Origin: JBNJEM01 sp051745935
GTDB lineage: Bacteria > Planctomycetota > Planctomycetia > Pirellulales > Pirellulaceae
Assembly: GCA_051745935.1 (NCBI GenBank)
Contig: JBNJEM010000061.1
Location: 1-20,432 of the forward strand
Length of the DNA: 20,432 nucleotides
Direction of reading: 5' to 3'
Position 1 is the first letter of the stretch, and every line of letters begins with the position of its first letter. Below the pieces are notes generated by a model. It had not been told where the DNA came from. It did not search any database and was given only the letters and a program-made list of their open reading frames with translations. Of this stretch, positions 7,307 to 15,413 are shown one piece after another. Both the position numbers and the translations under genes were made by a program.

Positions 7307-7458
7307 TCGATCCATTGTCTACGCGGCAATAGGTCAGCAGGGACATTTCACCACGGATCTCACCGATGACACGGATCGGGTGCGAGCCCATTAGCGGATA
7401 CATCGAATAATCCAATGGTGGCCAAGAGTCTAGAATCAGGAGGTCTGATGCCAGCCCT
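7307..7458. repeat. Tandem duplication, unit 2 (152 bp)
   Basis: Second, identical unit directly abutting the first. Sequence diverges immediately after 7458 (GC here, TC after unit 1). Confidence 0.92.
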
Positions 7459-7646
7459 GCTATCACGTTTTGGGATCAGGCCCGTCACGCCAGCAGGAGA
7501 CCTCGCACCGGGCGTGCGGATATGATATTCTAAAGGTGTTGAGTTCGTGCCGTGTCAGGGCTCTTAAAGACCATTACAAGACCAATCGGATTTCCTGGCG
7601 TTTCAAGAAGTCTTGGAAGCGGAACCCGGGTTTTGTTACCGGTTGT

Positions 7647-7753
7647 TATATTTCAGGCGGTTGGATTGTTCCGGGTGGAAAGCTGCCCGACGCAAGCCGT
7701 CCTCCCGTTGATCGGACTCGCGGCGGAGAAAGTCATCCGCGACCGGCATAAAA
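7647..7753 (+). repeat. Dispersed ~105-bp repeat (R1), copy B
   Basis: Same start (TATATTTCAGGCGGTTGGA), same invariant core and same TCATCCGCGACCGG end as the other copies, but ending CATAAAA. It lies 229 bases upstream of dprA in the same relative orientation as copy A has to the rhomboid gene. Confidence 0.85.
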
Positions 7754-7981
7754 AGGGCGCCGCGCCTGGTGAATCCGGAGGCGAGGTTTGACCCGGCACG
7801 CGTTGGACCTGGACCAGATAGTCCGTTTTCCAACGGTCGACATCAACACGGGCAGGTATCGAGTGCATGGCACGGGGTATCTTCTTCAAAAGATCCGCGA
7901 CCATGGACCCAGTCGCGGTACGCCGGAGCGTGCCGTGTTACCTTGAGCACGTTGTCTTCTTGCCCGCTTTGGAATCGATCG

Positions 7982-9118
7982 GTGACTCAACACGCTTTTT
8001 CCACTGACTCCGCGGAGCGACAAGCTCTTCGCGATCTTCTCACGCTGTGCCTGATTCCCGGCGTCGGACCCCGCACCCGTCACGAGCTGTTGCAGCGATT
8101 CGAGACCACCTCGGCCATCCTGTCAGCGCCGGCGGACGAGCTACGGCAGGTGCCTGGCGTCGGTCGGGAGTTGTCGTCGCGGATTGCCGCGGCGCGGTAT
8201 GAAATCGACGCGGACCGGGAAATTCAGCTTTGCCAACGGCATGGCGTGGGGATTATCGCCGAGGCGGATTCCCATTATCCCCGGCTGCTCCACGAAATTG
8301 CCGCCCCGCCTGGAATGCTCTTCTGGCACGGTGATTCACGGCCCTGTGACGAACTTGCCATGGCCATTGTCGGCACTCGCCGTGCCACCCACTACGGGAT
8401 ACGACAGGCAGAGCGATTGGCCATGGGACTTTCCGCGGCCGGTTTGACCATTGTCAGTGGATTGGCCCGAGGCATTGACGCGGCCGCCCATCGTGCCGCC
8501 CTCAAAGCCCAAGGCCGTACCATCGCCGTACTGGGCAGTGGGGTATTGAACGTCTACCCTCCAGAACACACCGCCTTGGCCGAGGAAATTCGAAACCATG
8601 GCGCGGTCATCAGTGAACTCCCCCCCTTGCGGAAACCGATGAGTGGCACGTTTCCGATGCGCAACCGGTTGATCACCGGCCTGTGCCTGGGCGTCCTGGT
8701 GGTGGAAGCGGGTCAACGAAGTGGCGCGTTGATTTCCGCCTCGCACGCCGCCGAACAAGGACGAGAGGTATTCGCCGTCCCCGGCCCCGCCGACAGCCGC
8801 ACGTCGCGCGGCTGCCACCAGTTGATCCGCGATGGCGCCAAACTGGTCGAGTCAGTGGACGATGTCCTGGACGAACTCGGCCCACTCGCGGATTCATTGC
8901 CACGCCCGGATGGAGGCGTACTTCGCCATCCGGCTGAACTAAAACTCAATGACCAAGAACGACAAATCCTCGACGCGATCCGGACCGAACCGACTGAAAT
9001 CGACCTGATTGCCAACGTGACGGACATTCCCATCCATCGCGTTCTAGCCACCATCAGTGTACTGGAGATCCGACACCTGATCCATCGCGTCAGTGGAAAC
9101 ACGGTCGTGCGTTTGTAG
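7982..9118 (+). CDS. dprA: DNA-processing protein DprA (Smf)
   Basis: 378 residues from a GTG at 7982; the frame stays open upstream but the family N-terminus fits here. DprA binds incoming single-stranded DNA during transformation and loads RecA in the cytoplasm. Domains: an N-terminal helical/HhH-like region (LCLIPGVGPRTR, 22-33, and VPGVGRELSSRI, 57-68), the Rossmann-like core (AIVGTRRATHYG at 128-139, IVSGLARGIDAAAH 157-170, TIAVLGSGVLNVYPPEH 180-196, FPMRNRLITGL 224-234, GALISASHAAEQGREVFAVPG 248-268) and a C-terminal winged-helix (about 322-378). All core motifs are intact. The ribosome-binding site is weak. It is convergent with the anti-sigma gene, with 39 bases between the stops. No other competence gene is present nearby. 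Confidence 0.95.
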   Translation: MTQHAFSTDSAERQALRDLLTLCLIPGVGPRTRHELLQRFETTSAILSAPADELRQVPGVGRELSSRIAAARYEIDADREIQLCQRHGVGIIAEADSHYPRLLHEIAAPPGMLFWHGDSRPCDELAMAIVGTRRATHYGIRQAERLAMGLSAAGLTIVSGLARGIDAAAHRAALKAQGRTIAVLGSGVLNVYPPEHTALAEEIRNHGAVISELPPLRKPMSGTFPMRNRLITGLCLGVLVVEAGQRSGALISASHAAEQGREVFAVPGPADSRTSRGCHQLIRDGAKLVESVDDVLDELGPLADSLPRPDGGVLRHPAELKLNDQERQILDAIRTEPTEIDLIANVTDIPIHRVLATISVLEIRHLIHRVSGNTVVRL

Positions 9119-9157
9119 GCTCATCGTTTATTCCGAACACCCGCGACCCCATTGGTG

Positions 9158-11551
9158 TCATTCGTGATTGTCTCGAGTCCTTTCACTTTCAGGAGCGTCG
9201 CCAAGGGGAGTTGAGCCTGAAGGCGATTCCCGAGCCGCGGCATCAGGGGTCCCCGAAGTACATCGAAACACAAAGTGAAGAATCGTCTCCGTCTCGGGTG
9301 TTTTGGAGGGCGCCGCACGCATCCGACGGACGGACTTCCGCACCGCTTCGTCGATCGTTTTATCGACGGGAAAGGAATCAACTTTGATTGGCTGACCACC
9401 GCCGCCCCCCAACGCATCCAACCCCTTGGGGCGAGGCGTTCCTTGTTTCCGATCGGTTTCCGGCCCTGACGCGGGGGCCGAAGAATCATCCTGGCTTTTC
9501 ATGATTGGGGCCCCTTCGTTGTCAACGGCATTCGCGATGGTTTCCTTCTTCTCGCCACGTTCCTCCGCCCGCGATTCTTCTCTGCCGCCCGGTTCGGTGG
9601 CGTGTTTCATCTCGAGCTCGACCTTCCCGCCATGCGTGTCGTCCGAACGCGTTCCCTCCACGCCGTTTTGTTTCGCGGGAGACGACTTCGCCAATGCGGC
9701 GGATTCAGATTCAGCCGGGGGCCGAGCATCGGCGGGTGCGTCCCGCCCCACGTTATTTGTATCAGGCTCGTCGCGGCGGGCTTCACTGGAACGGGGCTTC
9801 GGCACATCCCTCTCGGCGGCTTCTTGCCGCGCTGGCACGTGCTGATCCAGTTCCATCTTCGTTCTCGATCCTTTTGCTTCCTTGTCGGCAGCCGTCACTT
9901 CGGATTCCGATTCTTGTTGAGCGGGCGCCCTTTCAACAAGTGGCTCGACCAATCCTCTTGCGTGCTCAAGCTCTCGCGTGGAAGTCTTGGAAACCTCGTT
10001 GACCCGGATATCCGACCGGCTGACAAGCCGTTCCAATGATCCGCGAAGTGTTTGCTTTGTCCCTTCCACCAAGATTACCCGTCCGTCCGGGGACGAGTAA
10101 CTCAGAGGCGGCCCCCCCTGGTTTTTCCCGGGCAGCTTCCGCCCCTGGGCGGATGATACGTTCAGTTCTACTTGACCATCATCTTCAGTGCCCAGTAATC
10201 GGCGGACGGCTGCCCCCCACACCTGGCCTTCTTCCTCGCCGTTTCGTTCCGATTTCAACAGTTCCATTTTGGCGTCATGAGATACGCTGACTTGGACCCA
10301 CAGGCTCTCGTTGGCCTCCAATTCCCTTGCAAGTTGCCGGGCGGTTGTCGCTCGGGATGTGACTCGGGAGTCGCCAGCTTCATCGCCCGCATCCGTTCCC
10401 ATCGCGGGCTCGGCGAGCTCCTCGGCCATCGGTGGTTGGGCGGCAAGCTCACCGGCGGCATCCGAGTCCTTCGACATCTCCTGCCTCATGCCGCCGCCCA
10501 TGCCACCCATCCCCCGACCGAATCGCGGTGCCGCCGGGGCGGGTTGGCGCGAGCCCCTTGCGCTTGGCGTGCTTTGGCTTCTGGCGGCTGCTGGTTCACG
10601 CTTCTCCAGCGTCCTTGGATGGCTATGACGAGCTTTGCCGCCCTCGGAACCGGCTCCTTGTCCTTTCCGCCGGTCCGGACCGGTGGGGTCGCCCGCCGTG
10701 GAGCCTTCGAAAGCGCGTTCCGTCTTGCCGGCTGATTCCTTCTCGGCCAATTTATATCCATATCCATGTTCTTGTCGTTCAAGTGACGAGGCGTCAGAAG
10801 CAGAACCATACCGGTCGGCGAAAGATGATGAATACCGGCGCGCGGGAGAGCTGGCCTTTTTTCGCGAGCGTTGCGTTTCCGCTCCCGCAACTCGATCATC
10901 AACAGGGGCGCCGGTAGCCTTGCGAGACATGTCGCTTGCTCCCGGGGACGACGGCTCGTTTTCCCGGGCTTCGCCCGCCATGCCCAAAGCGTCCGAGGCG
11001 TTCTCGCGATCTAGCGTTTCCGCCATCCTGTCCGAAGACTTTGCATGGTCCTTCGCCGGCTCTCCCCTGCCAGCGGGCGTCCCGGCGCCATCGGTCATCT
11101 CACCGTCAACCCCTTGCGCCACTCTGTGTTTGGCCCGAAACGACAATGGATCATCGACCAAGAATACAGCGACCAAGAATACCGCGGCGACCGTTGCGAT
11201 CAGCGGGACGATGAAACGCCAATGTCGCTTCCGTGGCGGGCGCTTTTCAGTCACGGCTCGATCAACCTCATCAGAACCGCCGCGACGCGACGCCAATTCC
11301 GCTGGATTCGCCTCCTCTTGCCCCAGCAGCATCCGTCGTTCCGCCTGCCGCAATACACGCTCCGAAAAACCCTCCGAAGGGCTGGCAACGGGCATCGACT
11401 GCAGCGTGCCCCTCAACGCACGCAACTCTTCGTAGACCCGCTGCAGCTGAGCGTCATCGCGCAGCTGTTCCTCGACGCGTGCTCGCTCCTCGGCGCTTAG
11501 CTCGCCATCCAAATAAGCACTAATCAGATCGTCGGGGAACGGAGATGTCAT
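9158..11551 (-). CDS. Long transmembrane anti-sigma factor
   Basis: 797 residues from an ATG at 11551 (a GTG two codons upstream is equally possible). The N-terminal ~75 residues have the anti-sigma fold pattern (DDLISAYLDGELSAEERARVEEQL), without the HxxxCxxC zinc motif. One transmembrane helix at about 112-132 (FIVPLIATVAAVFLVAVFLV) follows, so the N-terminus is cytoplasmic and ~660 residues face the periplasm. That part is mostly low-complexity, charged and Pro/Ser/Gly rich (a Gly/Met run near 343-358), with one more ordered block (about 400-545, ARQLARELEANESLWVQVSV...). Near the C-terminus ILHFVFRC resembles the usual final strand, followed by an extra ~30-residue charged tail. It lies directly downstream of the ECF sigma gene and should bind and restrain that factor. 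The signal it senses is unknown. Confidence 0.85.
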   Translation of the reverse strand: MTSPFPDDLISAYLDGELSAEERARVEEQLRDDAQLQRVYEELRALRGTLQSMPVASPSEGFSERVLRQAERRMLLGQEEANPAELASRRGGSDEVDRAVTEKRPPRKRHWRFIVPLIATVAAVFLVAVFLVDDPLSFRAKHRVAQGVDGEMTDGAGTPAGRGEPAKDHAKSSDRMAETLDRENASDALGMAGEARENEPSSPGASDMSRKATGAPVDDRVAGAETQRSRKKASSPARRYSSSFADRYGSASDASSLERQEHGYGYKLAEKESAGKTERAFEGSTAGDPTGPDRRKGQGAGSEGGKARHSHPRTLEKREPAAARSQSTPSARGSRQPAPAAPRFGRGMGGMGGGMRQEMSKDSDAAGELAAQPPMAEELAEPAMGTDAGDEAGDSRVTSRATTARQLARELEANESLWVQVSVSHDAKMELLKSERNGEEEGQVWGAAVRRLLGTEDDGQVELNVSSAQGRKLPGKNQGGPPLSYSSPDGRVILVEGTKQTLRGSLERLVSRSDIRVNEVSKTSTRELEHARGLVEPLVERAPAQQESESEVTAADKEAKGSRTKMELDQHVPARQEAAERDVPKPRSSEARRDEPDTNNVGRDAPADARPPAESESAALAKSSPAKQNGVEGTRSDDTHGGKVELEMKHATEPGGREESRAEERGEKKETIANAVDNEGAPIMKSQDDSSAPASGPETDRKQGTPRPKGLDALGGGGGQPIKVDSFPVDKTIDEAVRKSVRRMRAAPSKTPETETILHFVFRCTSGTPDAAARESPSGSTPLGDAPESERTRDNHE

Positions 11552-11688
11552 AACCACACCGGAATATCTTTCAGTCCGTAAAACTGAGTTCCCGCTCCCG
11601 AAAAGTCCCTGGGCCAGCGAAAACCTCAGCGGTTTTGTTTTGGCTTCTCTAATTGATGTGCACGTGTAAAGCGGAAGGTCGGCAGGTG

Positions 11689-12267
11689 TTAGCCCGCTTC
11701 CATTTGTCCTGGAGTTTCGGAGAGCATCCCTTGCAGACGGTCACGCAGGTGGAGACGGGCACGATGCAACCGGCTACGAACCGTCCCCAACGGCAGGTCC
11801 AAGATCTCAGCGATCGTTTCGTAACAACACCCTTCGATATCGCGCAGCACCAGGATCGCCCGGTACGGTTCACTCAGCGTGTTGATCGCGGCGCGAACTT
11901 GCCGCACCTGTTCTTCGCGGAGCACGTGATCGCCGGGCCGCGCCCCCCCGTCGACCGGTTCGTCGCCCGTCCGCTCCCGATGTTCGTCGATGGACAGGTC
12001 GGTTCGTTTGCGGCGTTTCCGGCTGACCGCCACATTGAAGGCAATACGGTACAGCCAAGTGTAAAAAGCGCTTCGGCCGCCGAACGTCTCCAACTTGACA
12101 AACGCCTGAACAAACGCCTCCTGGCACACGTCCTCCGCCTCCTCGCGCGAGCCGACCATGTGCAGCAGCGTGTGGAGCAATCGGACCTGGTACCTCCGAA
12201 CCAACTGCTCAAATGCAGCACGGTTGCCAGCGAGGGCTTCGGCAATCACTTGTGCGTCGTCGTTCAC
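11689..12267 (-). CDS. ECF-family RNA polymerase sigma factor (RpoE-like)
   Basis: 192 residues from a GTG at 12267 with GGAG eight bases upstream. Region 2 (about 13-85) has FEQLVRRYQVRLLHTLLHMVGSREEAEDVCQEAFVQAF and YTWLYRIAFN; region 4 (about 120-175) has LSEPYRAILVLRDIEGCCYETIAEILDLPLGTVRSRLHRAR. There is no region 3, as usual for ECF factors. It directs RNA polymerase to a set of stress or envelope promoters when released from its anti-sigma factor. The anti-sigma gene follows on the same strand after 137 bases, so the two are likely cotranscribed. Its own regulon promoter is not recognisable upstream. Confidence 0.95.
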   Translation of the reverse strand: MNDDAQVIAEALAGNRAAFEQLVRRYQVRLLHTLLHMVGSREEAEDVCQEAFVQAFVKLETFGGRSAFYTWLYRIAFNVAVSRKRRKRTDLSIDEHRERTGDEPVDGGARPGDHVLREEQVRQVRAAINTLSEPYRAILVLRDIEGCCYETIAEILDLPLGTVRSRLHRARLHLRDRLQGMLSETPGQMEAG

Positions 12268-12973
12268 AGTTACTCCAATTTACTCCGACGCTGTTCCGAT
12301 CCAAGAAGTTCCGCCGCTCGTTCCATTTCGGCGTCACGGCTTTTTGCGTACCGCTCATCATCTTTCTTCTCGCCGTCGACGTCAAATAAGTCGGCGTCAA
12401 GTAAAGTACGCACAATTGAGCGGGCAGGGCCAACCCGAAGCCGTCCCGCACCCATCCAAGCCGCCGCTTGCCGCGGACCATCCGTCCGAGGGCTGAGAAT
12501 TGGGCCACGGGCCCACTTTGCCCGCATAACCGCCCTAGCCCTCCAAAACGCGCTTGACCCAGCCTATGAGGGAGCGCCGCATACCATTTTGGGAGGCGTA
12601 TCGAGAACAAAACACCGGTGAATCGACCTGGGTAGTAGTTGGAGAGCGTTGTCCGCGTTCGGGGCACCAGGGGCCCGGCGAGCGCCAATGGCGTGCCGAG
12701 GGGTATGTCCCAGCGGGGAAACCGCCCCAAAGACCTCCTAATAACACTTTGTCCCGCGGTAACAATTCGCGCGGCACTGGCTCCCCTAGTGTTTTTATAC
12801 CGGGTCGCGGATGACTTTCTCCGCCGCGAGTCCGACCCACGGGAGGACGGCTTGCGTCGGGCAGCTTTCCACCCGGACAAATCCAACCGCCTGAAATATA
12901 CCTACCTGGCAAGGTTGCACCCGCAGAGCTCCGATTATCCAACCCTCGGATTCAGCCGTGACACGACAAAGCA
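12268..12973. other. Intergenic region upstream of the sigma factor
   Basis: 706 bases between the sigma-factor start and the lgt stop. An 85-codon minus-strand frame (12270-12527) ends two bases before the sigma start codon but has no recognisable motif or ribosome-binding site. The lgt-proximal part contains R1 copy C. A short GC-rich imperfect hairpin lies around 12680-12702. The sigma promoter must lie here; no clear hexamers were found. Confidence 0.5.
12793..12900 (-). repeat. Dispersed ~105-bp repeat (R1), copy C
   Basis: The reverse complement runs from TATATTTCAGGCGGTTGGA (12900 downwards) to CCCGGTATAAAAA (12793) and matches copies A and B over the full length with scattered substitutions. 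It lies 73 bases downstream of the lgt stop and points the same way as that gene. Confidence 0.85.
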
Positions 12974-14272
12974 CTACGGGGTCGAACCTTCGACAGCGGC
13001 CGGCAGGGCGCTCCCTTTGGGACGGGAGAGCACGTATATCCAAAGCCCGATGACGCCGGCGAATAACGCGACACTAATGGACTGCGAAATGGTTAATTTC
13101 AGGTCAATGGCAAACAAACCAGGCTCGTCCGCCCGGATCATTTCCAGCAGAAACCTCGTGACGGGGTAGATGGACACCAACAAGGCAACGATTTCGCCAT
13201 CTCGTCGTCGAAACGGATAATAGGCCCACAGAAAGAGACCAATCAACGCGGCATTCATCGAGCTGAAGAGTTGAGTGGGATAAACGGCCGTGGCGCGCGT
13301 CGGCAACTCGGCAAATTCCCAGCTGACGGGCTGTCCATCCGCGAGCATCAGTGACACTCGTGCGTTGGGGGTCGCTTCTCCGTGTCGCATGCGGTTGAAC
13401 GCGGTCTGATTGGGAAGGACAATCCGCTCGATCCGGTCACCTTCCTGGATTCCCGCGCGATCCCCCAAACCGCCCGGTCTTACTCGCGTAACCGTGTAGG
13501 TTTTGTCGGGATGCGCTTCGAATCGCATATCGAGCAGCGTGCCCTTTTCGATTTGGTCGATAAAGGGCGGGCTTCCCGGCGGGAAAGTGACGCCCAGGAT
13601 GCTCCCGCCACAGATGGCGCCCCAGCAACATCCGTTCAAAAAGCAACCGATACGTCCCAATGCCAATCCCAGCATCCCGGGCGATGCCAGCAGATCCGCG
13701 GTGGCGAGTACTGGAAGTTTATGTTTTCGCACAAACCATATGACCGCCAGGGATGCGCCAATAAAACTGCCGTACACGACGAGGCCGCCGTCGGTCAGCT
13801 TGAGCACATTGACGAGCGTTCGACCCCAGGTGGGCGCGGAAAAGCGCTGCCAGTACTCGATCACGTAGAAAACTCGAGCCCCAACAAAACCGCTCAGCAC
13901 CATTAAGAAGGCCAGTGACAACATGGAATCGGAATGGATCCCCATTCGTCGCGATTCGCGCAACAAAAGCAATACACTGGCCACGATACCCAGCAGGACC
14001 ATCACACCATAGCCCCGGATTGGCACGCCGATGGGCACGCCCGCTGTCGTGCGTTCTTCCACCAATGGCCCGCCCCACACGATCGCCACCCCCAGGACCA
14101 GGAATAGGGGAATCTCGCTCAGCACTTCGCGATTCCAGCCATGGCGGCGAGCGCGGCCCCCGAGCACCAACAAGCCAAACACGATTAACAGGGCCAAGAG
14201 CCACCCTGTTCCAAACAGAGGGACTCCGAAAAAAGGGTCGGCATGAGGAATATAGAATAGCGTGGATCGCAC
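12974..14272 (-). CDS. lgt: Prolipoprotein diacylglyceryl transferase with a PDZ-like insertion
   Basis: 432 residues, well above the usual ~270-300. Lgt moves diacylglycerol from phosphatidylglycerol to the lipobox cysteine of preprolipoproteins in the cytoplasmic membrane. Seen: several transmembrane helices, the DGGLVVYGSFIGA segment (161-173), the Lgt signature GRIGCFLNGCCWG (206-218; R207 matches the essential arginine of the signature), YPTQLFSS (331-338) and a second arginine in YPVTRFLLEMIR (369-380). Between signature and YPTQ lies an insert of about 75 residues (255-325) with VTRVRPGGLGDRAGIQEGDRIERI, which has the look of a PDZ domain. The start is GTG with a weak ribosome-binding site. 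Upstream are panC and folK on the same strand, with a diverged MITE-like copy between panC and lgt. Confidence 0.93.
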   Translation of the reverse strand: MRSTLFYIPHADPFFGVPLFGTGWLLALLIVFGLLVLGGRARRHGWNREVLSEIPLFLVLGVAIVWGGPLVEERTTAGVPIGVPIRGYGVMVLLGIVASVLLLLRESRRMGIHSDSMLSLAFLMVLSGFVGARVFYVIEYWQRFSAPTWGRTLVNVLKLTDGGLVVYGSFIGASLAVIWFVRKHKLPVLATADLLASPGMLGLALGRIGCFLNGCCWGAICGGSILGVTFPPGSPPFIDQIEKGTLLDMRFEAHPDKTYTVTRVRPGGLGDRAGIQEGDRIERIVLPNQTAFNRMRHGEATPNARVSLMLADGQPVSWEFAELPTRATAVYPTQLFSSMNAALIGLFLWAYYPFRRRDGEIVALLVSIYPVTRFLLEMIRADEPGLFAIDLKLTISQSISVALFAGVIGLWIYVLSRPKGSALPAAVEGSTP

Positions 14273-14296
14273 AGCGGTATCCGTTTCTTTTGTTAC

Positions 14297-14475
14297 TCAA
14301 CGCGCAAACGTGTGAGGCTCTTTGAGCGGCCTGGACGCTGGAAAAGCCCTGGTTTCCGGTGATTTCCAGGTGGATCGAATTCGGGCCCTTTCCGGCCGCG
14401 GCCATCTCGCAAAAAGACCCTCGGAGCCGGGCTTTACCAGCTAGTCATCATGTAAACTTTTCAGTTTGAGTTTGA
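14297..14475 (+). mobile_element. MITE-like element, diverged copy 2
   Basis: Aligns over its whole length with 16678-16849, from TCAACGCGCAAACGT at the left to CAGTTTGA at the right, but with many substitutions, small indels and an apparent doubling of the last GTTTGA. The best shared blocks are GACGCTGGAAAAGCCCTGGT and GCCGGGCTTTACCAGCTAGT. TTTGTTA occurs on both flanks (14289-14295 and 14477-14483), which may be the remains of the target duplication. It sits in the 215-base gap between panC and lgt and is the oldest of the three copies. Confidence 0.72.
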
Positions 14476-14487
14476 GTTTGTTAGAGC

Positions 14488-15372
14488 CTATGAATCGCCC
14501 CCGATACGACAATTATCGATCAAGCGTGTTGCACCGACTCGAGCGGCGATCAGCGCCATTGTGTCGACCGTGACCGTGTCAACGGGCAATAATGTTCGTG
14601 GGTCGACCAACGTGGCATATTCGATCTCCGTGACGCCACCGGCGACGAGTACGGCTCGCATTTCGTCACGGATCGTCTGGGCGACGCGTTGCCCGCGACT
14701 CGCGAGTTGCACCGCGCGCTGTAACGCGAGATACAGGCTGCGGGCACGTGCCCGTTCTCGCGAATTGAGGTAGCGATTGCGGGAACTCAAGGCCAGCCCA
14801 TCCGCTTCGCGGACAATGGGGCACACGTTGATCTTCACCGCTACATTCAAATCCCGCGCCATGTCCTGGATCACGCGAGCTTGCTGGTAATCCTTTTGGC
14901 CGAAGTAGGCCACATCCGCCGCAATCAGGTGGAACAACTTGAGAACGATGGTCACGACCCCGCGAAAGTGTCCTGGCCGGAACTCCCCTTCCAAGGGGCC
15001 CGCCACGCTGGGAGGCTCCACATGCGTCGAGAACCCCTCCGGGTACATCGTATCCGCTTCCGGCGCGAAGACCAAGTTGGCTCGTTCCTTGGCCAACAAA
15101 GCGAGATCGGTATCAAGCGAGCGGGGATAGCGTGCAAAGTCTTCCCGAGGACCGAATTGCGTGGGATTCACGAAAATGGTCACCACGGTGAAATCACACT
15201 CGGACACGCCGCGGCGAACGAGACTCAAATGTCCTTCATGCAGCGCCCCCATTGTGGGGATCAGGCCAATGGTCCGCCCCTCTCGTCGCACCTTCCCGAC
15301 CATCTCGCGCAGCGAACCGGGGTCCCGGATCACGCGAGGAGCATCCAAACGGTTTTCAGACACGATGTTCAT
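14488..15372 (-). CDS. panC: Pantothenate synthetase (pantoate--beta-alanine ligase)
   Basis: 294 residues from an ATG at 15372; the frame is open upstream but overlaps folK, and the family N-terminus fits this start. PanC joins pantoate and beta-alanine with ATP to make pantothenate, the coenzyme A precursor, in the cytoplasm. Signature segments are all present: GLIPTMGALHEGHLSLV (36-52, the nucleotide-binding HxGH), IFVNPTQFGPREDFARYPR (66-84), YFGQKDYQQARVI (156-168) and LSSRNRYLNSRER (195-207, the KMSKS-equivalent loop). It lies 41 bases downstream of folK on the same strand, so the two are probably cotranscribed. Nothing is missing. Confidence 0.96.
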   Translation of the reverse strand: MNIVSENRLDAPRVIRDPGSLREMVGKVRREGRTIGLIPTMGALHEGHLSLVRRGVSECDFTVVTIFVNPTQFGPREDFARYPRSLDTDLALLAKERANLVFAPEADTMYPEGFSTHVEPPSVAGPLEGEFRPGHFRGVVTIVLKLFHLIAADVAYFGQKDYQQARVIQDMARDLNVAVKINVCPIVREADGLALSSRNRYLNSRERARARSLYLALQRAVQLASRGQRVAQTIRDEMRAVLVAGGVTEIEYATLVDPRTLLPVDTVTVDTMALIAARVGATRLIDNCRIGGDS

Positions 15373-15413
15373 TCCACGGCATCGAGTTTCGTTTTCACGT
15401 CCCAGGGACGCGC

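Larger units (their letters stand above)
5861..7981. other. 2.1-kb repeat-rich tract without a confirmed gene
   Basis: Between aroB and dprA no full-length gene is present. Contents in order: the aroB terminator (5955-6005), a possible 37-residue ORF (6069-6182), a perfect 14-base palindrome GTTGCGGCCGCAAC (6250-6263), an inverted-repeat structure (6472-6616), a coiled-coil gene remnant (about 6650-6856), two GC-rich hairpins (6923-6985), a perfect tandem duplication (7155-7458) and R1 copy B (7647-7753). The last 230 bases before dprA show nothing recognisable. It looks like an accumulation site for decaying and repeated sequence. Confidence 0.6.

Noticed and set aside
7155..7458. Direct repeats as a possible CRISPR array
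   Set aside because: Only two long identical abutting units of 152 bases with no spacers; no cas genes nearby.
7769..7981. N-terminal extension of DprA (71 extra codons)
   Set aside because: The extra residues are not DprA-like and begin within ~15 bases of the R1 repeat; the GTG at 7982 gives normal family length.
10635..11435. 266-codon plus-strand open frame opposite the anti-sigma gene
   Set aside because: It is the mirror of a long GC-rich coding frame; it has no ribosome-binding site and its composition is Ser/Pro/Arg-rich without any domain, while the minus strand gives a recognisable anti-sigma factor.
12270..12527. 85-codon minus-strand frame ending two bases before the sigma factor start
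   Set aside because: Position would suit an upstream operon gene, but there is no ribosome-binding site, no recognisable motif and its first half is low-quality Arg/Ala/Pro sequence. Kept only as a note.
11653..12621. 322-codon plus-strand frame opposite the sigma factor
   Set aside because: It overlaps the clearly recognisable ECF sigma gene on the other strand and shows no domain of its own.
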